A stretch of 64,000 nucleotides of DNA from Fusobacterium perfoetens (GTDB lineage: Bacteria > Fusobacteriota > Fusobacteriia > Fusobacteriales > Fusobacteriaceae): the NCBI RefSeq assembly GCF_021531595.1, contig NZ_JADYUD010000005.1, positions 101,026 through 165,025 of the forward strand. The letters are read 5' to 3'. The notes below the pieces were generated by a model that was given only the letters and a program-made list of their open reading frames with translations, searched no databases and was not told the origin of the DNA. Shown in pieces: positions 8,896-18,152 of the stretch (its first letter is position 1; each line of letters starts with the position of its first letter). A program made the translations under genes and the position numbers.

Positions 8896-10245
8896 TTGAG
8901 AAAGAAAACAATAATAGTATTTTCAGCTATTTTTGTTGTTTTAGTATTTTTTGTTTTTAAAAAAGCTGAAACTATATACCCAAAATATCCATATGTAGAA
9001 ATTCCTGAAGATATAGAAGAAGTGGGAAAATTTGAAAATGGAGTTTTTATAATAAAGAAAAACGGAAAATACGGACTTATGAGAATAGATACAACTATAG
9101 CTGCAGATCCTGTGTGGGACAGCATAGAAAAATTTAATGAAAATGGGCATAGTATTGTAAAAAGAGGAAAGAAAACAGGAGTTATAAATGAACATCAGGA
9201 TATTATAATTCCTCTTGAATATGATTTTGTAAAATATGTAAAATATGCTAAAAATTTCATAGTATGTAAAGCTGGAAAATGGGGGATAGTGAATTGGAAA
9301 AATAATATTATTCTGCCTCTTGAATATGATGGAATTACAGAGACGAAATATGGAAAATATATTGTAAAAAAAGGAATGTTTTATGGTGTGGCAAATTCTT
9401 TTGGAAATACAATACTTTCTCCTAAATTTATAGCTCTTAATCAGATTAACAGAAAAACATATATAGGACTTACAGAAAAAAGCAGAAAGTATCACATAAT
9501 AGGAAGCGATAATGATTTCACTGAAGCAAAGTTGGATCTTTCAGATAAATATGACAGAGTTTTATCTTTCTGCCCACATATGAGTATAGTAAAAAAAGGA
9601 GAAGATGATTTTCTTTTAAATCTTACAAGTTATGACATGAAACTTATAGGTTCTGGATATAAAGTTGTAAGTGATTTTACAAATCAAATGGCAGTTATTC
9701 AGGATAGAAATGGCAGAGAGGGTGTTATAAATGAAGAGGGAGATGTTATTATAGAGCCTAAATATCAGATGCTTTCCCTTGAAGAAGATGACCTTATTCT
9801 TTTTAAAGAGGGAAAAAATTATGGATATATGGATAGAATGGAAAATATAGTTGTTCCTGCAGCTTTTAAAGAACTAACTCCTTTTTATAAAGACAGAGCA
9901 ATTTTCAGAATTGACGGGAAAGAAGGAGTAATAGATATAAAAGGACAGGTTGTTGTTATGCCTGAATATATGGAAGTAATAGGAATAAAAGATAATATTT
10001 ATATATTAAGAACAGAAAAAGGAGTAGGTGTTTTTGATAAAAAAGGAAGGGAAATAATACCTGCAAAATATTACAGCATAACATTTTTTGGAGATAATGC
10101 TCTTAAAGTTATAGATAAAGATAATGTAAAAATATTTAATTATGCAGGAAAAGAAATTCTTTCAGTAAAGCTTTCAGATATTCAAAAAGAATGGAAAGAT
10201 AATGGACAGCTTAATCTTAAGAAAAAAATATATCTTTTTAATTAA
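8896..10245 (+). CDS. WG-repeat protein with N-terminal membrane anchor
   Basis: A 449-residue protein made of WG beta-propeller-like repeats behind one N-terminal hydrophobic segment (IIVFSAIFVVLVFFVF). Repeat cores are visible as GKYGLM, GKKTGVIN, GKWGIVN, FYGVAN, GREGVIN, GKNYGYMD, GKEGVID and GVGVFD, spaced about 50 residues apart. The family is thought to act in binding on the cell surface or periplasm; no enzyme motif is present. The start is TTG with GGGGTG 5 bases upstream. No functional partner lies beside it. Confidence 0.8.
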   Translation: MRKKTIIVFSAIFVVLVFFVFKKAETIYPKYPYVEIPEDIEEVGKFENGVFIIKKNGKYGLMRIDTTIAADPVWDSIEKFNENGHSIVKRGKKTGVINEHQDIIIPLEYDFVKYVKYAKNFIVCKAGKWGIVNWKNNIILPLEYDGITETKYGKYIVKKGMFYGVANSFGNTILSPKFIALNQINRKTYIGLTEKSRKYHIIGSDNDFTEAKLDLSDKYDRVLSFCPHMSIVKKGEDDFLLNLTSYDMKLIGSGYKVVSDFTNQMAVIQDRNGREGVINEEGDVIIEPKYQMLSLEEDDLILFKEGKNYGYMDRMENIVVPAAFKELTPFYKDRAIFRIDGKEGVIDIKGQVVVMPEYMEVIGIKDNIYILRTEKGVGVFDKKGREIIPAKYYSITFFGDNALKVIDKDNVKIFNYAGKEILSVKLSDIQKEWKDNGQLNLKKKIYLFN

Positions 10246-10346
10246 ATCTAAAAAAGGAAATTTTAAAAAACTATAGAAAAATAAGTAAAGAATTTACGAG
10301 AGTAAATTTATTATGTGGCTGCATCTCAAAGGAGGATAGGATTGTT

Positions 10347-10745
10347 ATGAAAAAAATACTTATACCGCTTGACGGAACAGAAAGAAGCATGCATTCAATA
10401 GACCTTGTGAAAAATCTTTATAATAAAGATGAAGTTGAGATTACTCTTTTGTATATAAAAGAGGATGTTAAGAACATGATTATGGAAGAAGACCTTATAG
10501 CAGCTGAAAAAGATATGCAGAGAATGACAGCTCCTGCTGTAAAAGAGCTTATGGGATATAAGTTGACTTGTGAATTTGGGCTTATTGATCCAGGAAGCGA
10601 AATTGTAAAAAGAGCTATAATGAACAGCATAGATATCATTATAATGACTAAATCAACGAAAAAAGGGCTTACTCGTATGATTGGTTCTGTAACTAGTTAT
10701 GTAGTGAGAAATGCTCCTTGTATTGTAATGATAGTTCCTGAATAA
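10347..10745 (+). CDS. Universal stress protein (UspA family)
   Basis: Single-domain UspA protein of 132 residues with the family N-terminus ILIPLDGTERSMHSIDL and the C-terminal nucleotide-binding region ending in MIGSVTSYVVRNAPCIVMIVPE, including the conserved GS. Such proteins help survival during stress and often bind ATP. AAAGGAGG at 10328-10335 lies 11 bases upstream, slightly far but the only site. It is monocistronic and followed by a strong terminator. Confidence 0.88.
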   Translation: MKKILIPLDGTERSMHSIDLVKNLYNKDEVEITLLYIKEDVKNMIMEEDLIAAEKDMQRMTAPAVKELMGYKLTCEFGLIDPGSEIVKRAIMNSIDIIIMTKSTKKGLTRMIGSVTSYVVRNAPCIVMIVPE

Positions 10746-10754
10746 AAAAACTTA

Positions 10755-10833
10755 CCCTGTTAATGAAAAATAGTTCTATTAATTTTGTTTATTACATTAA
10801 TAATGAACTATTTTTCAATGCAGGGATTTTTTT
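10755..10833 (+). terminator. Long-stem intrinsic terminator after the usp gene
   Basis: CCCTG (10755-10759) pairs with CAGGG (10821-10825), and TGAAAAATAGTTC (10764-10776) pairs with GAACTATTTTTCA (10805-10817), followed by a run of seven T. The long inner loop is A/T only. Confidence 0.85.
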
Positions 10834-10883
10834 AGTAAAAAGCAATATTGTATTTTATAATTTATTAAATTAAGGGAGAGATA

Positions 10884-11390
10884 ATGTTATTTAGAAAATC
10901 AGAAAAAAAAGATGTGAAAAGCATAATGGAAATAATCAATGAAGCAAAAGATTATTTCAAAAATAATGGAATAGATCAGTGGCAGAATGGTTATCCAAAT
11001 GAAGAAAGTATTTTAAAAGATATAGAAGAGGGAGAAAACTATGTCTTATGTGATGAAGAAGGAAAAATAATAGCTTCATGTGCAATTTCATTCAGGGGAG
11101 AAAAAAATTATCTTATAATAGAGAAAGGAAGCTGGAAAACAAATACTCCTTATGCAGTAATACATAGGGTAGCTGTAAGAAGTTCTCTTAAAGGAAAAGG
11201 ACTTTCAGGTATTCTTGTAAAAGAAGCAGAAAAAATGTGCAGAGGAAAAGAAATAAAAAGTATAAGAATAGATACTCATCAAGACAACAAATCAATGCAG
11301 AGACTAATCCTTAAAAATGGTTTTGAATATTGTGGAATTATATATGTTGAAGATGGCAGTGAAAGACTTGCTTATGAAAAAGTACTATAA
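10884..11390 (+). CDS. GNAT family N-acetyltransferase
   Basis: A 168-residue GNAT acetyltransferase using acetyl-CoA. It shows the N-terminal FRKSEKKDVKSIMEIINEA helix, a central strand VIHRVAVRSSLKGKGLSGIL holding the acetyl-CoA loop (Q/RxxGxG/A-like KGKGLSG), and the C-terminal LKNGFEYCG block. The acceptor is unknown. AAGGGAGAGATA precedes ATG 10884. It lies alone between the usp terminator and a phosphate transporter gene. Confidence 0.85.
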   Translation: MLFRKSEKKDVKSIMEIINEAKDYFKNNGIDQWQNGYPNEESILKDIEEGENYVLCDEEGKIIASCAISFRGEKNYLIIEKGSWKTNTPYAVIHRVAVRSSLKGKGLSGILVKEAEKMCRGKEIKSIRIDTHQDNKSMQRLILKNGFEYCGIIYVEDGSERLAYEKVL

Positions 11391-11497
11391 TATATTTCCA
11401 ATGTAAAAATATTGTAAACAAATTTGAATGTCGTGTAAAAAATTGTTAAAATTTTTTTACATGGATTTAATATTCAGAAAAAATTCAGGGAGGAAAA

Positions 11498-13123
11498 ATG
11501 TATTTAGAGATTTTATGTAAAATCGTTGGAGGACTTGGGATATTTTTATACGGAATGGAAAATATGTCAGGGGGAATGCAGAAACTTGCAGGAAAAAGAT
11601 TAAAGAAAATACTGGCAGTGCTTACAACAAATAGAGTAATAGCAGTTCTTATGGGGCTTTTTGTAACAATGCTTGTACAGTCATCTTCTGTAAGTACTGT
11701 AATGACAATTGGGTTTGTAAACGCTTCGCTTTTAACACTTAAGCAAGGACTTGGGGTAATATTAGGGGCAAATATTGGTACAACAATAACAGGTTGGATT
11801 CTTGTTTTAAATATAGGAAAATATGGACTTCCTATTGCAGGAGCAGCAGCTATTGCTTATGTTTTCTTAAAAGGAGACAAAGCAAGAACAAGAGCTCTTA
11901 CAGTAATGGGACTTGGAATGATATTCTTAGGTCTTGAACTTATGAGTAATGGTTTAAAACCTGTAAGAAGTATGCCTGAATTTATAAGACTGTTCCATAT
12001 GTTTAATGCTGATACATATTTTGGTGTAGTAAAAACAGCATGTATAGGAGCACTTATAACAGGAATTGTGCAGTCATCTTCAGCAACTTTAGGTATTACA
12101 ATAACTCTTGCTCTTCAAGGGCTTATTGATTACAATACAGCAGTTGCACTTGTTTTAGGAGAAAATGTAGGAACTACTGTTACAGCAATTCTTGCAACAT
12201 TAAATGCAAATGCAAATGCAAAAAGAGCAGCTTATGCTCATACTATAATTAATATAACAGGAGTTTTATGGGCAACTACAATATTCCCATTTTATATTAA
12301 ATTTTTAGAAAATTTTGCAGATCCTACAGTAAATATGACTATGGCTATAGCAACAGCACATACAATGTTTAATGTGATTAATGTAATATTATTTACGCCT
12401 TTTGTAGGATATCTTGCTAAGTTCTTATGTTTTATTGTAAAAGATGATAGCAGTTCATCAGAAAAAGTTACACAACTTGATAAACTGATGATAGGAACAC
12501 CAAGTGTAGTTGTAGGTCAGACTAAAATAGAAGTTCTTAATATGGGACAAAATATAAAAGAAATGATATTTACTTTAGAAGAAGTATATGGAAAAAAAGA
12601 AGATATAAGTGAACAGCAGGTTGGAAAACTTCAAGAAATAGAAGATAAGCTTGATATTTATCAGCAAGAAATAACAGATGTAAACTTCCAAATTTTAAAT
12701 AAAGATTTAGATGAAAATATGAAGGAAGAAACAAGACTTAATCTTGAAATCTGTGATGAATATGAAACAATCAGTGACTATCTTGTAAGAATTGCAAAAA
12801 CACTTAGAAAACTTCATGACAATGAAATTGTTTTAAGTGAAGAAAAAATTAAAAAATTAATGTATCTTAATAATGCTGTAAGCACACTTTTCCAAAATGT
12901 AAATACAGCATATGAAACAAAAGACAGAGAAATGTTTATAAAAGCAATTGCTCTTGCAAATCATATTACAGATAAATTTAGAGAAACAAGAACATATCAC
13001 CTTGAAAATACAGCAAAAGTTGAAGCGTCAGCTATGTTCAGTACAAGTTATATGGATATCTTAAATCACTATAGAAGAATAAGAGACCATATATTTAATG
13101 TTATTGAAGTTTTCACAAGATAA
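11498..13123 (+). CDS. Na/Pi cotransporter family protein with PhoU-like tail
   Basis: Sodium-dependent phosphate cotransporter of 541 residues. Two inverted Na/Pi repeats carry the QSSS signatures VQSSSVSTVMTIGFVNASL (near residue 65) and TGIVQSSSATLGITITLAL (near residue 190), within about eight membrane segments up to residue 310. From about residue 345 a soluble helical PhoU-like region follows, as in many bacterial NptA homologues. GGGAGG precedes ATG 11498. The 287-base gap to the next gene (13124-13410) shows no further feature. Confidence 0.9.
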   Translation: MYLEILCKIVGGLGIFLYGMENMSGGMQKLAGKRLKKILAVLTTNRVIAVLMGLFVTMLVQSSSVSTVMTIGFVNASLLTLKQGLGVILGANIGTTITGWILVLNIGKYGLPIAGAAAIAYVFLKGDKARTRALTVMGLGMIFLGLELMSNGLKPVRSMPEFIRLFHMFNADTYFGVVKTACIGALITGIVQSSSATLGITITLALQGLIDYNTAVALVLGENVGTTVTAILATLNANANAKRAAYAHTIINITGVLWATTIFPFYIKFLENFADPTVNMTMAIATAHTMFNVINVILFTPFVGYLAKFLCFIVKDDSSSSEKVTQLDKLMIGTPSVVVGQTKIEVLNMGQNIKEMIFTLEEVYGKKEDISEQQVGKLQEIEDKLDIYQQEITDVNFQILNKDLDENMKEETRLNLEICDEYETISDYLVRIAKTLRKLHDNEIVLSEEKIKKLMYLNNAVSTLFQNVNTAYETKDREMFIKAIALANHITDKFRETRTYHLENTAKVEASAMFSTSYMDILNHYRRIRDHIFNVIEVFTR

Positions 13124-13410
13124 AAAATTATAGATAAGAAACTTGAAAAAACCAAAAAATCAGCTATTAAAAAAACTAATAGATATATTATAAATAATAT
13201 ATATTTTTAATTTCTTCTTATTTGTATTATCATTATATATATGAAATATTAAGCAAAAACTTTTTCTAATAGATAAGCTCCTAAATATTATATACAAGAA
13301 GCCGTTCTAAAAGATTTATTAAGTTTGCATAAAAATTTATATCTGATATCCGAAAAATTTTGGCTTAAGATATTTAAAATATTTTACACAAAACTTAGGA
13401 GGAAGGAAAA

Positions 13411-13908
13411 GTGAGTGAAGTTTTAATAAGAGAAATGAGAGATGAAGATTGGGAAGAAGTACAGGCTATATATAAACAGGGGATAGACAGTGGAACAGCA
13501 ACTTTTATGAAAAATGTTCCAGACTTTGAATATTGGGACAAGGCTAAATCAAAAATAGGAAGACTTGTTGCAGAATATGAAGGGAAGATTGTAGGATGGG
13601 TAACTTTAAGTGCTACATCAGCAAGAGAAGATTATGCAGGTGTAAATGAAGTTAGCATCTATGTCCACGAAGATTATAAATCTCTTGGTATAGGAAAAAA
13701 ACTTCTTCAAAAGGTTATAGAAGTTTCTGAAGCAAATAACATTTGGACTCTTCAGTCTGTTATTTTAGCAAATAATCTTTCAAGCAGAAAACTCCATGAA
13801 AGCTGTGGATTCAGACTTGTAGGATACAGGGAAAAAATAGCAAAAGATAAACATGACAGATGGCAAGATTCAATTCTTATGGAAAGAAGAAGTGAAGTTG
13901 TCCATTAA
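13411..13908 (+). CDS. GNAT acetyltransferase of the phosphinothricin/Pat type
   Basis: A 165-residue N-acetyltransferase. The block IREMRDEDWEEVQAIYKQGI followed by GTATF is characteristic of the Pat/Bar-like subgroup, and YVHEDYKSLGIGKKLLQKVI holds the acetyl-CoA loop; LHESCGFRLVGYREKIAK is the usual C-terminal block. Natural substrates of chromosomal members are mostly amino acids or analogues and are not determined here. The start is GTG with AGGAGG upstream. A shared terminator separates it from the convergent lipoprotein genes. Confidence 0.85.
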   Translation: MSEVLIREMRDEDWEEVQAIYKQGIDSGTATFMKNVPDFEYWDKAKSKIGRLVAEYEGKIVGWVTLSATSAREDYAGVNEVSIYVHEDYKSLGIGKKLLQKVIEVSEANNIWTLQSVILANNLSSRKLHESCGFRLVGYREKIAKDKHDRWQDSILMERRSEVVH

Positions 13909-13911
13909 AAT

Positions 13912-13950
13912 AAAAAAGCTGCTAGGATTTATATCTTAGGCAGCTTTTTT
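13912..13950. terminator. Bidirectional intrinsic terminator
   Basis: AAAAAAGCTGC (13912-13922) pairs with GCAGCTTTTTT (13940-13950), and the inner TAGGAT pairs with ATCTTA. The T/A flanks allow termination of both the plus-strand acetyltransferase and the minus-strand lipoprotein gene. Confidence 0.88.
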
Positions 13951-13974
13951 AGATTTAATAAATATTTTTATATT

Positions 13975-14619
13975 CTAGATTCTATCTTCAGGAGTTATAT
14001 ATCCTTTATCTTTATAATTAACAGAGGAAACAACTTTTCCTGAAGCATCAAAGTTTTTCCAAACACCATATCTTATACCGTTAAGATACTGTCCTTCCTG
14101 AATTTTTTTTCCTTCATTATTGTAGAAAGAAAACAGACCATTTTTAAAACCATTATCGTAATTTCCTTTTACTTTAACAGCACCATTAGGATAAAATTCC
14201 ATATAATAACCATTATAGATACCATTTTTAAAGTTTTTTATAGAACTGCGTCCTCCCTCTTCATAGAAAAATGTAAATTTTCCTTCAGCAAGATCATCTT
14301 TCATAAAACCTTTTATTTGAATATTTCCATTCTCATAAAATTTTCTAGCAGTTCCGTTTTGCTTTCCATCTTTATAATATGTTATTAAAAGAGGAGAGCC
14401 ATTTTTATAATATTCAGTGTATCTCCCTTGAAGTTTTCCATTTATAAGAGTACCGAAAGTTTTAATATTTTGTTTATCAGGATAAAGTGCACATACTCTT
14501 CCTGAATTTGTTTTATCAAGAGAAAAAACAGCATTTTCCATATCTTTTAATTGATTTTGAGTATTTGAGCATCCTGCTATAAAAAGTACAGCAAGAAAGA
14601 AAAATAATTTTTTTACCAT
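13975..14619 (-). CDS. Lipoprotein with MORN-type (YwqK-like) repeats
   Basis: A 214-residue secreted lipoprotein: signal peptide KKLFFFLAVLFIAGC with a lipobox cysteine near residue 17. The mature part is a chain of MORN-like repeats of about 22 residues (YYKNGSPLLITYYKDGKQNG, FYENGNIQIKG, FYPNGAVKVKG, FYNNEGKKIQEG). Databases often call these YwqK-family antitoxins, but a lipid-anchored protein without a toxin next to it is better described simply as a surface or periplasmic MORN protein. Another lipoprotein gene lies 31 bases upstream and probably shares its transcript. Confidence 0.85.
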   Translation of the reverse strand: MVKKLFFFLAVLFIAGCSNTQNQLKDMENAVFSLDKTNSGRVCALYPDKQNIKTFGTLINGKLQGRYTEYYKNGSPLLITYYKDGKQNGTARKFYENGNIQIKGFMKDDLAEGKFTFFYEEGGRSSIKNFKNGIYNGYYMEFYPNGAVKVKGNYDNGFKNGLFSFYNNEGKKIQEGQYLNGIRYGVWKNFDASGKVVSSVNYKDKGYITPEDRI

Positions 14620-14650
14620 TATAAATGCCTTCCTTTTTTATTTAACTTAA

Positions 14651-15283
14651 TTAATTGAATAACGGATCTTCGTCAATAGAAGGAAAATTACTTCTTGTAT
14701 TAACAATGTTTTCTGTTTCAGAAGGAACAGAAACAGGAACACTGTCTATTTCAATAGGGATTCCAGCATTGCTGTTTCCTACAAGAGTTTTTATATTTTC
14801 AAGTCTTTTTATAACACTTGAAGTGTATTCAGTAAATACAAATTTAGATTCTTTGGCAATATCTTCTTTTTTTACAGCAAGAGCAACATATGATCTGTTG
14901 TCATCAACAAGAGCAATTTTTTCTGTTGCTTTTAAAAGAAGAGTATCAGTTGTATAATTTCTTAAATCAGGAAGAGCTGCTGTATATACTTTTTTAGTAT
15001 TTGCATCTACATTAAGCATATAGCTGTTGAATATTGTAGCAACTTCATTTGAAATTTTTGTTTTAAGATTTTCTCTTGCTTGAGTTCTGGCTTTTCCTTC
15101 AGCAACAAAAGAACCTGCTGTATCTATTTTAGAGCTTCCTACTGCATAAAGTTCTGATTTTGAAACAGCAGCAGCTATTTTTTCCTGAGAGACTACACTG
15201 ATTCCAACAGGAGTAAGAGTTGAAGGAAGATTAGTACATCCTGCAATTATTACAGCAATAAATAAAACTAAAAATTTTTTCAT
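14651..15283 (-). CDS. LPP20-like lipoprotein
   Basis: A 210-residue lipoprotein with signal peptide KKFLVLFIAVIIAGC. The mature part resembles the LPP20 domain found in surface lipoproteins: AVGSSKI...GSFVAEGKARTQARENL followed by an amphipathic helix and YVALAVKKEDI. Its exact function is unknown. GGAGG lies before the ATG. The C-terminus after residue 165 is low-complexity and probably unstructured. Confidence 0.72.
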   Translation of the reverse strand: MKKFLVLFIAVIIAGCTNLPSTLTPVGISVVSQEKIAAAVSKSELYAVGSSKIDTAGSFVAEGKARTQARENLKTKISNEVATIFNSYMLNVDANTKKVYTAALPDLRNYTTDTLLLKATEKIALVDDNRSYVALAVKKEDIAKESKFVFTEYTSSVIKRLENIKTLVGNSNAGIPIEIDSVPVSVPSETENIVNTRSNFPSIDEDPLFN

Positions 15284-15300
15284 TACAAAACCTCCAAAAA

Positions 15301-16035
15301 CTAAAAATTGTTGTCAGGATATATTCCCATATATTTATAAGGAACAGAGAGCATTTCTTTTATATTTTGAATGTCTTTTTCATCAGAAAAATTAATTTCC
15401 AGATATAGATACTCCTCTGAAAGAATATATGTATTATATAGATGATTATACAATCTATCTTCTATTTTGGCAAAGTTATTTTTTTTCAATAAAAATCCTA
15501 TCTTTCCTGACATGATTTCAGAATTTTCTGTTTTTCCCATAAGCAGAAATTTTCCATTTTTATTTTCACAATAGTTTATTGTAAAAATATCTTGAATATT
15601 TTCAACTAAAGGAACAAAATTACCATCTAAATTGATAAGGATATAGTCTAAGGATTTATATTTTTCTTTTAAAGAATCATTATCCTTAAAGAAATGATTG
15701 GATGTAAATGTGCCCAAAATGCTTATAAGAGCAGAAAGAGAATGGACATCTTCCCTAAGACCTATTTCAAATATCTTTTCATAGCTTCTGCATCCTGAAA
15801 TAATTTGAGTAAAGAGACTTTTTATAATTTCTTTATCAAGTTCAGGAAATTTTTCTGAAAGATTTTTTAAGATAAATTTCTCTCTTTCAGGAACATAAAA
15901 ATTTTTTTTCTGTTTTTTTATTTTTCCTACCATTTTTACAGTCTCAACTCTTTCTGAAATAAGAGCAGCTATGTTATTATTGATATTATCAAGAGTAATA
16001 CGCAAATTTTTTAAATCGTTATTAATTTTAATCAC
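15301..16035 (-). CDS. Chorismate mutase-like protein with a shrunken prephenate dehydratase region
   Basis: Residues 1-90 read as an AroQ chorismate mutase: LKNLRITLDNINNNIAALIS, then ERVETVKMVGKIK and VPEREKFIL, keeping the arginines, lysine and glutamate expected in the active site. In P-proteins a prephenate dehydratase domain (about 180 residues) and an ACT domain follow. Here only about 150 residues remain: a short stretch with a degenerate KFLLMGK where TRF is catalytic, then an ACT-like end (SGKIGFLLKK...YKYMGIYPD). The total is 244 residues against 360-380 for a full P-protein. Dehydratase activity is unlikely; mutase activity is possible. The start is GTG with a weak binding site. 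Confidence 0.6.
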   Translation of the reverse strand: MIKINNDLKNLRITLDNINNNIAALISERVETVKMVGKIKKQKKNFYVPEREKFILKNLSEKFPELDKEIIKSLFTQIISGCRSYEKIFEIGLREDVHSLSALISILGTFTSNHFFKDNDSLKEKYKSLDYILINLDGNFVPLVENIQDIFTINYCENKNGKFLLMGKTENSEIMSGKIGFLLKKNNFAKIEDRLYNHLYNTYILSEEYLYLEINFSDEKDIQNIKEMLSVPYKYMGIYPDNNF

Positions 16036-16162
16036 CTACATTTTATAAAAGTTTATGAATTTATTTTATATTATAATGTAATTAAAAGCAATTTAATATT
16101 GAAATATAATTAAAAATCCTATAAAATTAAATGCAGTATAAAAAAATTAAGGAGGGAGAAAA

Positions 16163-17047
16163 ATGAAGTTTTTTTCTCTAAAGAAAAAGAAATATGCAAC
16201 ACTGACTTTAAAAGAGAATGAAGAACCACAAGTATTTATAGAAAAAGAAAAAGAAAAAAGCGGAATAACAGAGGAAGTATCAGAGCTTTGGGAAAAATGT
16301 CCAGGATGTTCTGAGATAATAATAAAAAAAGATATCGGAAGAAATATGCATAAATGTCCGAACTGTGATTATTATTATAAAATGGGGGCAAGAGACAGAA
16401 TAAAACTTCTTATAGACGGAGGTTCATTTGAAGAGATGGATGCAAATCTTACAAGTGAAGATTTTCTTGAATTTGAAGGTTATAAAGAAAAGCTTGCTTC
16501 TGCAAAAGAAAAAACAGAACTTAATGAAGGAGTAGTTTCAGGAATAGGAAACATTGAAGGGATAAAAGTAAGTATAGCTGTTATGGACTTTGGTTTCCTT
16601 GGAGGAAGTATGGGTTCTGTTGTTGGAGAAAAAATAACAAGAGCTATAGAAAGAGGAATTACAGAAAAAATTCCAGTTATAGTGGTGTCAAGTTCAGGAG
16701 GAGCTAGAATGTACGAAGGAATAGTTTCTCTTATGCAGATGGCTAAAACTTCAGCAGCAGTTGAAAGACTTAAAGCTTCAGGACAGCCTTTTATATCAAT
16801 TCCAGTAAATCCAACTACAGGAGGAGTAACAGCTTCTTTTGCAATGCTTGGAGATATAATCATGTCAGAACCTAATGCACTTATAGGTTTTGCAGGAAAA
16901 AGAGTTATAGAAGAAACAATAAAACAGAAACTTCCTAAAGGATTCCAGTCAAGTGAATTCTTACTGGAACATGGAATGATTGATATTATTACAAAAAGAG
17001 AAGATATGAAAGCTACTCTTGTAAAAATATTAAGAAATATTGTATAA
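16163..17047 (+). CDS. accD: Acetyl-CoA carboxylase carboxyltransferase, beta subunit
   Basis: Beta half of the carboxyltransferase that moves the carboxyl group from biotin to acetyl-CoA to make malonyl-CoA. The N-terminal zinc ribbon is visible (CPGC and CPNC around residues 45-70), followed by the crotonase-fold core with MDFGFLGGSMGSVVGEKI and SSSGGARMYEG. Its length of 294 residues is normal. It is followed 17 bases later by accA, making an accDA pair. The biotin carboxylase and carrier genes lie about 40 kb away at 57-59 kb. Confidence 0.95.
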   Translation: MKFFSLKKKKYATLTLKENEEPQVFIEKEKEKSGITEEVSELWEKCPGCSEIIIKKDIGRNMHKCPNCDYYYKMGARDRIKLLIDGGSFEEMDANLTSEDFLEFEGYKEKLASAKEKTELNEGVVSGIGNIEGIKVSIAVMDFGFLGGSMGSVVGEKITRAIERGITEKIPVIVVSSSGGARMYEGIVSLMQMAKTSAAVERLKASGQPFISIPVNPTTGGVTASFAMLGDIIMSEPNALIGFAGKRVIEETIKQKLPKGFQSSEFLLEHGMIDIITKREDMKATLVKILRNIV

Positions 17048-17064
17048 ATTTACGGAGGTTTATT

Positions 17065-18009
17065 GTGAAATACGAAAAAGAACTTTTGGATATAGAAAAT
17101 AAAATTAAAGAACTTGAAAAATTTGCAGAGGAAAAAGAAGTTGATTTATCAAAAGAGATAGAAAAACAGAAAAAAATATATGCTGCAAAATCAAAAGAAG
17201 CTTATTCAAAGCTTAATGACTGGGATAAAGTTTCAATAGCAAGACATCCTGAAAGACCTTATGCTCTTGACTATATAAATGAAATAACAACAGATTTTGT
17301 TGAACTTCATGGAGACAGACTTTTTGGAGATGACAGTGCTGTTGTAGGAGGTCTTTGCAGAATAGATGATAAAAAATTTATGGTAATAGGAATTCAAAAA
17401 GGAAGAACTGTTGAAGAAAAAATAGAGAGAAATTTTGGTATGTCTAATCCTGAAGGATATAGAAAAGCTTTAAGACTTATGAAAATGGCAGAAAAATTTC
17501 ATATACCTGTTCTTACTTTAATAGATACATCAGGAGCTTATCCTGGAATGGAAGCTGAAGAAAGAGGTCAGGGAGAAGCTATTGCCAGAAACTTAATGGA
17601 AATGTCTGGTCTGAAAACTCCAATAATTGCAGTTGTAATAGGAGAAGGTGGTAGTGGAGGAGCTCTTGCTCTTGGTGTAGCTGACAGAGTATATATGATG
17701 GAGCATGCAGTTTATTCTGTAATTTCTCCAGAAGGATGTGCAGCGATACTTTTTAAAGATGGAAGCCTTGCTGAAAAAGCTGCAAAGAATTTGAAAATAT
17801 CAGCTCAGAACTTGAAAAAGCTAGGTGTCATAGATGATATAATACCAGAACCTTTCGGAGGAGCACATAAAGATCCAAAATGTGCAGAAATTAACCTAAA
17901 AAAAGTAGTTTTATTATCAATTTCTGAACTTGAAAAAATAAAAATAGATACTTTACTTGAAAAAAGATATAATAAGTTTAGAAGAATTGGATTTTTTATG
18001 GGTGAGTAG
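17065..18009 (+). CDS. accA: Acetyl-CoA carboxylase carboxyltransferase, alpha subunit
   Basis: Alpha half of the carboxyltransferase, 314 residues. The N-terminal helical segment (LLDIENKIKELEKF) and the ARHPERPYALDYI, DTSGAYPGMEAEERGQGEAIA and IGEGGSGGALALGVAD motifs are diagnostic. The start is GTG with GGAGG 6 bases upstream. It forms an operon with accD. A 143-base gap then leads to pfkA. Confidence 0.95.
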   Translation: MKYEKELLDIENKIKELEKFAEEKEVDLSKEIEKQKKIYAAKSKEAYSKLNDWDKVSIARHPERPYALDYINEITTDFVELHGDRLFGDDSAVVGGLCRIDDKKFMVIGIQKGRTVEEKIERNFGMSNPEGYRKALRLMKMAEKFHIPVLTLIDTSGAYPGMEAEERGQGEAIARNLMEMSGLKTPIIAVVIGEGGSGGALALGVADRVYMMEHAVYSVISPEGCAAILFKDGSLAEKAAKNLKISAQNLKKLGVIDDIIPEPFGGAHKDPKCAEINLKKVVLLSISELEKIKIDTLLEKRYNKFRRIGFFMGE

Positions 18010-18152
18010 AACTGTTATTTAATAATGAGCAGATTATTAAATAATCAAGAATTATTTTGAAAAAAGATGTTTTTGAAAAAAAGTTCTGCTGTAATTTTTA
18101 TTATTTTGTAAATAAAAAATTAACTTATAAATTTTTTAGGAGGGAAAAGAGC

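Noticed and set aside
8941..9495. 184-codon minus-strand frame inside the WG-repeat gene
   Set aside because: It is antisense to a clear coding gene, rich in Phe/Tyr/Ile/Ser from reversed A/T codons, with no ribosome site.
10290..10320. AATTTAC-GAGA-GTAAATT hairpin between the WG-repeat gene and usp
   Set aside because: The stem is short and has no T run; it may end the WG transcript but the evidence is too weak to list.
13975..14619. YwqK-family antitoxin of a toxin-antitoxin pair
   Set aside because: The protein is a lipoprotein made of MORN repeats and no toxin gene is adjacent; the antitoxin label comes from the repeat family only.
18057..18152. N-terminal extension of pfkA
   Set aside because: No ribosome site, unrelated residues; AGGAGG and the family's N-terminus both point to 18153.
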